Positions 63,367 through 64,000 of a stretch of 64,000 nt of DNA are shown here, in pieces. Position 1 is the first letter of the stretch. Each line of letters opens with the position of its first letter. The notes below the pieces were generated by a model. It saw only the letters and a list, made by a program, of their open reading frames with translations, was not told where the DNA came from and ran no database searches. Source of the DNA: Paenibacillus pabuli (GTDB taxonomy: Bacteria > Bacillota > Bacilli > Paenibacillales > Paenibacillaceae); contig NZ_CP073714.1 of NCBI RefSeq assembly GCF_023101145.1, positions 6,324,001 through 6,388,000 of the forward strand. Reading direction: 5' to 3'. Made by a program: the position numbers and the translations under genes.

Positions 63367-63496
63367 GAGGGAGTGGAAGAACTCGAAGCACTTATATTCC
63401 ACACCCTGTATCTGGGAATTCAAACTAAAATTTATTTAGAAGAAATAGTAAGAAAACAAATTTAACCTGGGTTTAAATCATATTTATAACCATAAA

Positions 63497-63538
63497 ATAA
63501 GCCGACTCTCTATTTCCAGAAGAGAGTTGACTTATTTT
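63497..63538 (-). terminator. Terminator of the NTF2-like gene
   Basis: AATAAG.C.ACTCTC pairs with GAGAGT.G.CTTATT; T-rich on the minus strand. Confidence 0.75.
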
Positions 63539-63577
63539 ACGAGTTTTTTTGTCGGTGATTGAAATTGCTAATTTGAA

Positions 63578-63907
63578 TTATCCAATAATTTCCAAACATG
63601 CAATTACATCATTGTTCACGGAGAAGTGAAAATCAAAAGGGAATGGCCCTCCCTCAAAATCCCCCGTTACAACAGTGCTTACAAAGTAGTTATCACCAGT
63701 ACCAGTAGCCTCTTTAATCTCAAGAGTAACATTCATGCCAATATAATAGGTATCCGCCCACTCTTTAATTTCTTTTAGGCCGGAAAAATCACGACCATGA
63801 TCACTAACAACACTAGAATCATTGAAAACGGACAACAGGGCTTTCATATTGTGATCATTTGTAGCTTCAATAAATTTTTGAATCGGGTTTGCTAATGATG
63901 TTAACAT
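63578..63907 (-). CDS. SnoaL/NTF2-like protein
   Basis: A 109-residue NTF2-like fold protein, a small alpha/beta cone: MLTSLANPIQKFIEATNDHNMKALLSVFND, DHGRDFSGLKEIKEW, then beta strands ending FHFSVNNDVIACLEII. Such proteins bind small ligands or act as isomerases; no activity is evident. GGGGAG precedes the ATG. Single gene. Confidence 0.85.
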   Translation of the reverse strand: MLTSLANPIQKFIEATNDHNMKALLSVFNDSSVVSDHGRDFSGLKEIKEWADTYYIGMNVTLEIKEATGTGDNYFVSTVVTGDFEGGPFPFDFHFSVNNDVIACLEIIG

Positions 63908-64000
63908 ACATATCTCCCCTATCCTTTTTCATCATGGCTTGTTAATCGTGGATGCTTTTAGTATATAAAACGAGTATTTCCTTTTTATAATTCATCATTT

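Noticed and set aside
63250..63465. Plus-strand frames upstream of the sigma factor
   Set aside because: They cover the two promoter motifs and lack ribosome sites.

Overview
The window looks like chromosomal core DNA of a Paenibacillus-type, spore-forming, aerobic Firmicute. Evidence: alpha/beta-type small acid-soluble spore proteins with sigma-G-like promoters; YlbJ, YunB and LytH sporulation genes; futalosine-pathway menaquinone synthesis (MqnE); haem A and cytochrome oxidase assembly genes; strong GGAGG ribosome sites with frequent TTG/GTG starts; S-box and T-box leaders; and many gene neighbourhoods known from Bacillus subtilis (yutI/yutJ/yuzB, yutD/lipA/lytH/yunB, pepF/yjbI). No rRNA, tRNA, CRISPR array, prophage or complete insertion sequence was found.

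Layout. 1-8 kb: a small unknown gene, a candidate structured RNA, a secreted GH53 galactanase, an unknown glycine-rich protein, an NAD(P)-binding oxidoreductase with an HxlR-like operator, and a 1300-residue secreted GH119/CBM25 starch-degrading enzyme behind a cre-like site. 8-12 kb: SufA-type Fe-S carrier (with an unusual palindromic leader), MqnE, YutJ, YuzB and a NifU-like scaffold. 12-17 kb: SDR enzyme, DUF2167 protein and a methionine ABC transporter metN-metP-metQ under a SAM-I riboswitch. 17-24 kb: HEPN-domain protein, CtaA, thioredoxin-like protein, DUF2515 protein, and a HAD phosphatase-DUF456-MurJ run. 24-28 kb: mntABCD with an MntR box. 28-36 kb: two tandem class B penicillin-binding proteins flanking a small secreted protein, then a CvpA/transglutaminase membrane protein and a partner membrane protein. 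36-49 kb: MFS permease, Toprim protein, Sco, CtaB, YfhP-like protein, two spore proteins, TrpS with its T-box, aldose epimerase, PepF, YycC and a truncated haemoglobin. 49-55 kb: YlbJ, NAD kinase, YutD, LipA, LytH, YunB. 55-59 kb: transaldolase, short 6-phosphogluconate dehydrogenase and glucose-6-phosphate dehydrogenase, all on the minus strand (pentose phosphate pathway), then a divergent HxlR regulator. 59-64 kb: Gfo/Idh/MocA dehydrogenase with a divergent AraC regulator, an ECF sigma/anti-sigma pair with two tandem ECF-type promoters, and an NTF2-like protein.

The least explained material is non-coding: a ~174-bp hairpin-rich element present twice, 55 kb apart (1860-2033 and 56727-56901, the latter between zwf and gnd); a 113-bp cloverleaf-like palindrome filling the predicted 5' leader of the sufA-like gene; a structured RNA candidate ahead of the galactanase; and the paired ECF promoters. 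Most of the protein content is ordinary housekeeping and sporulation. I did not see a convincing new multi-gene system.
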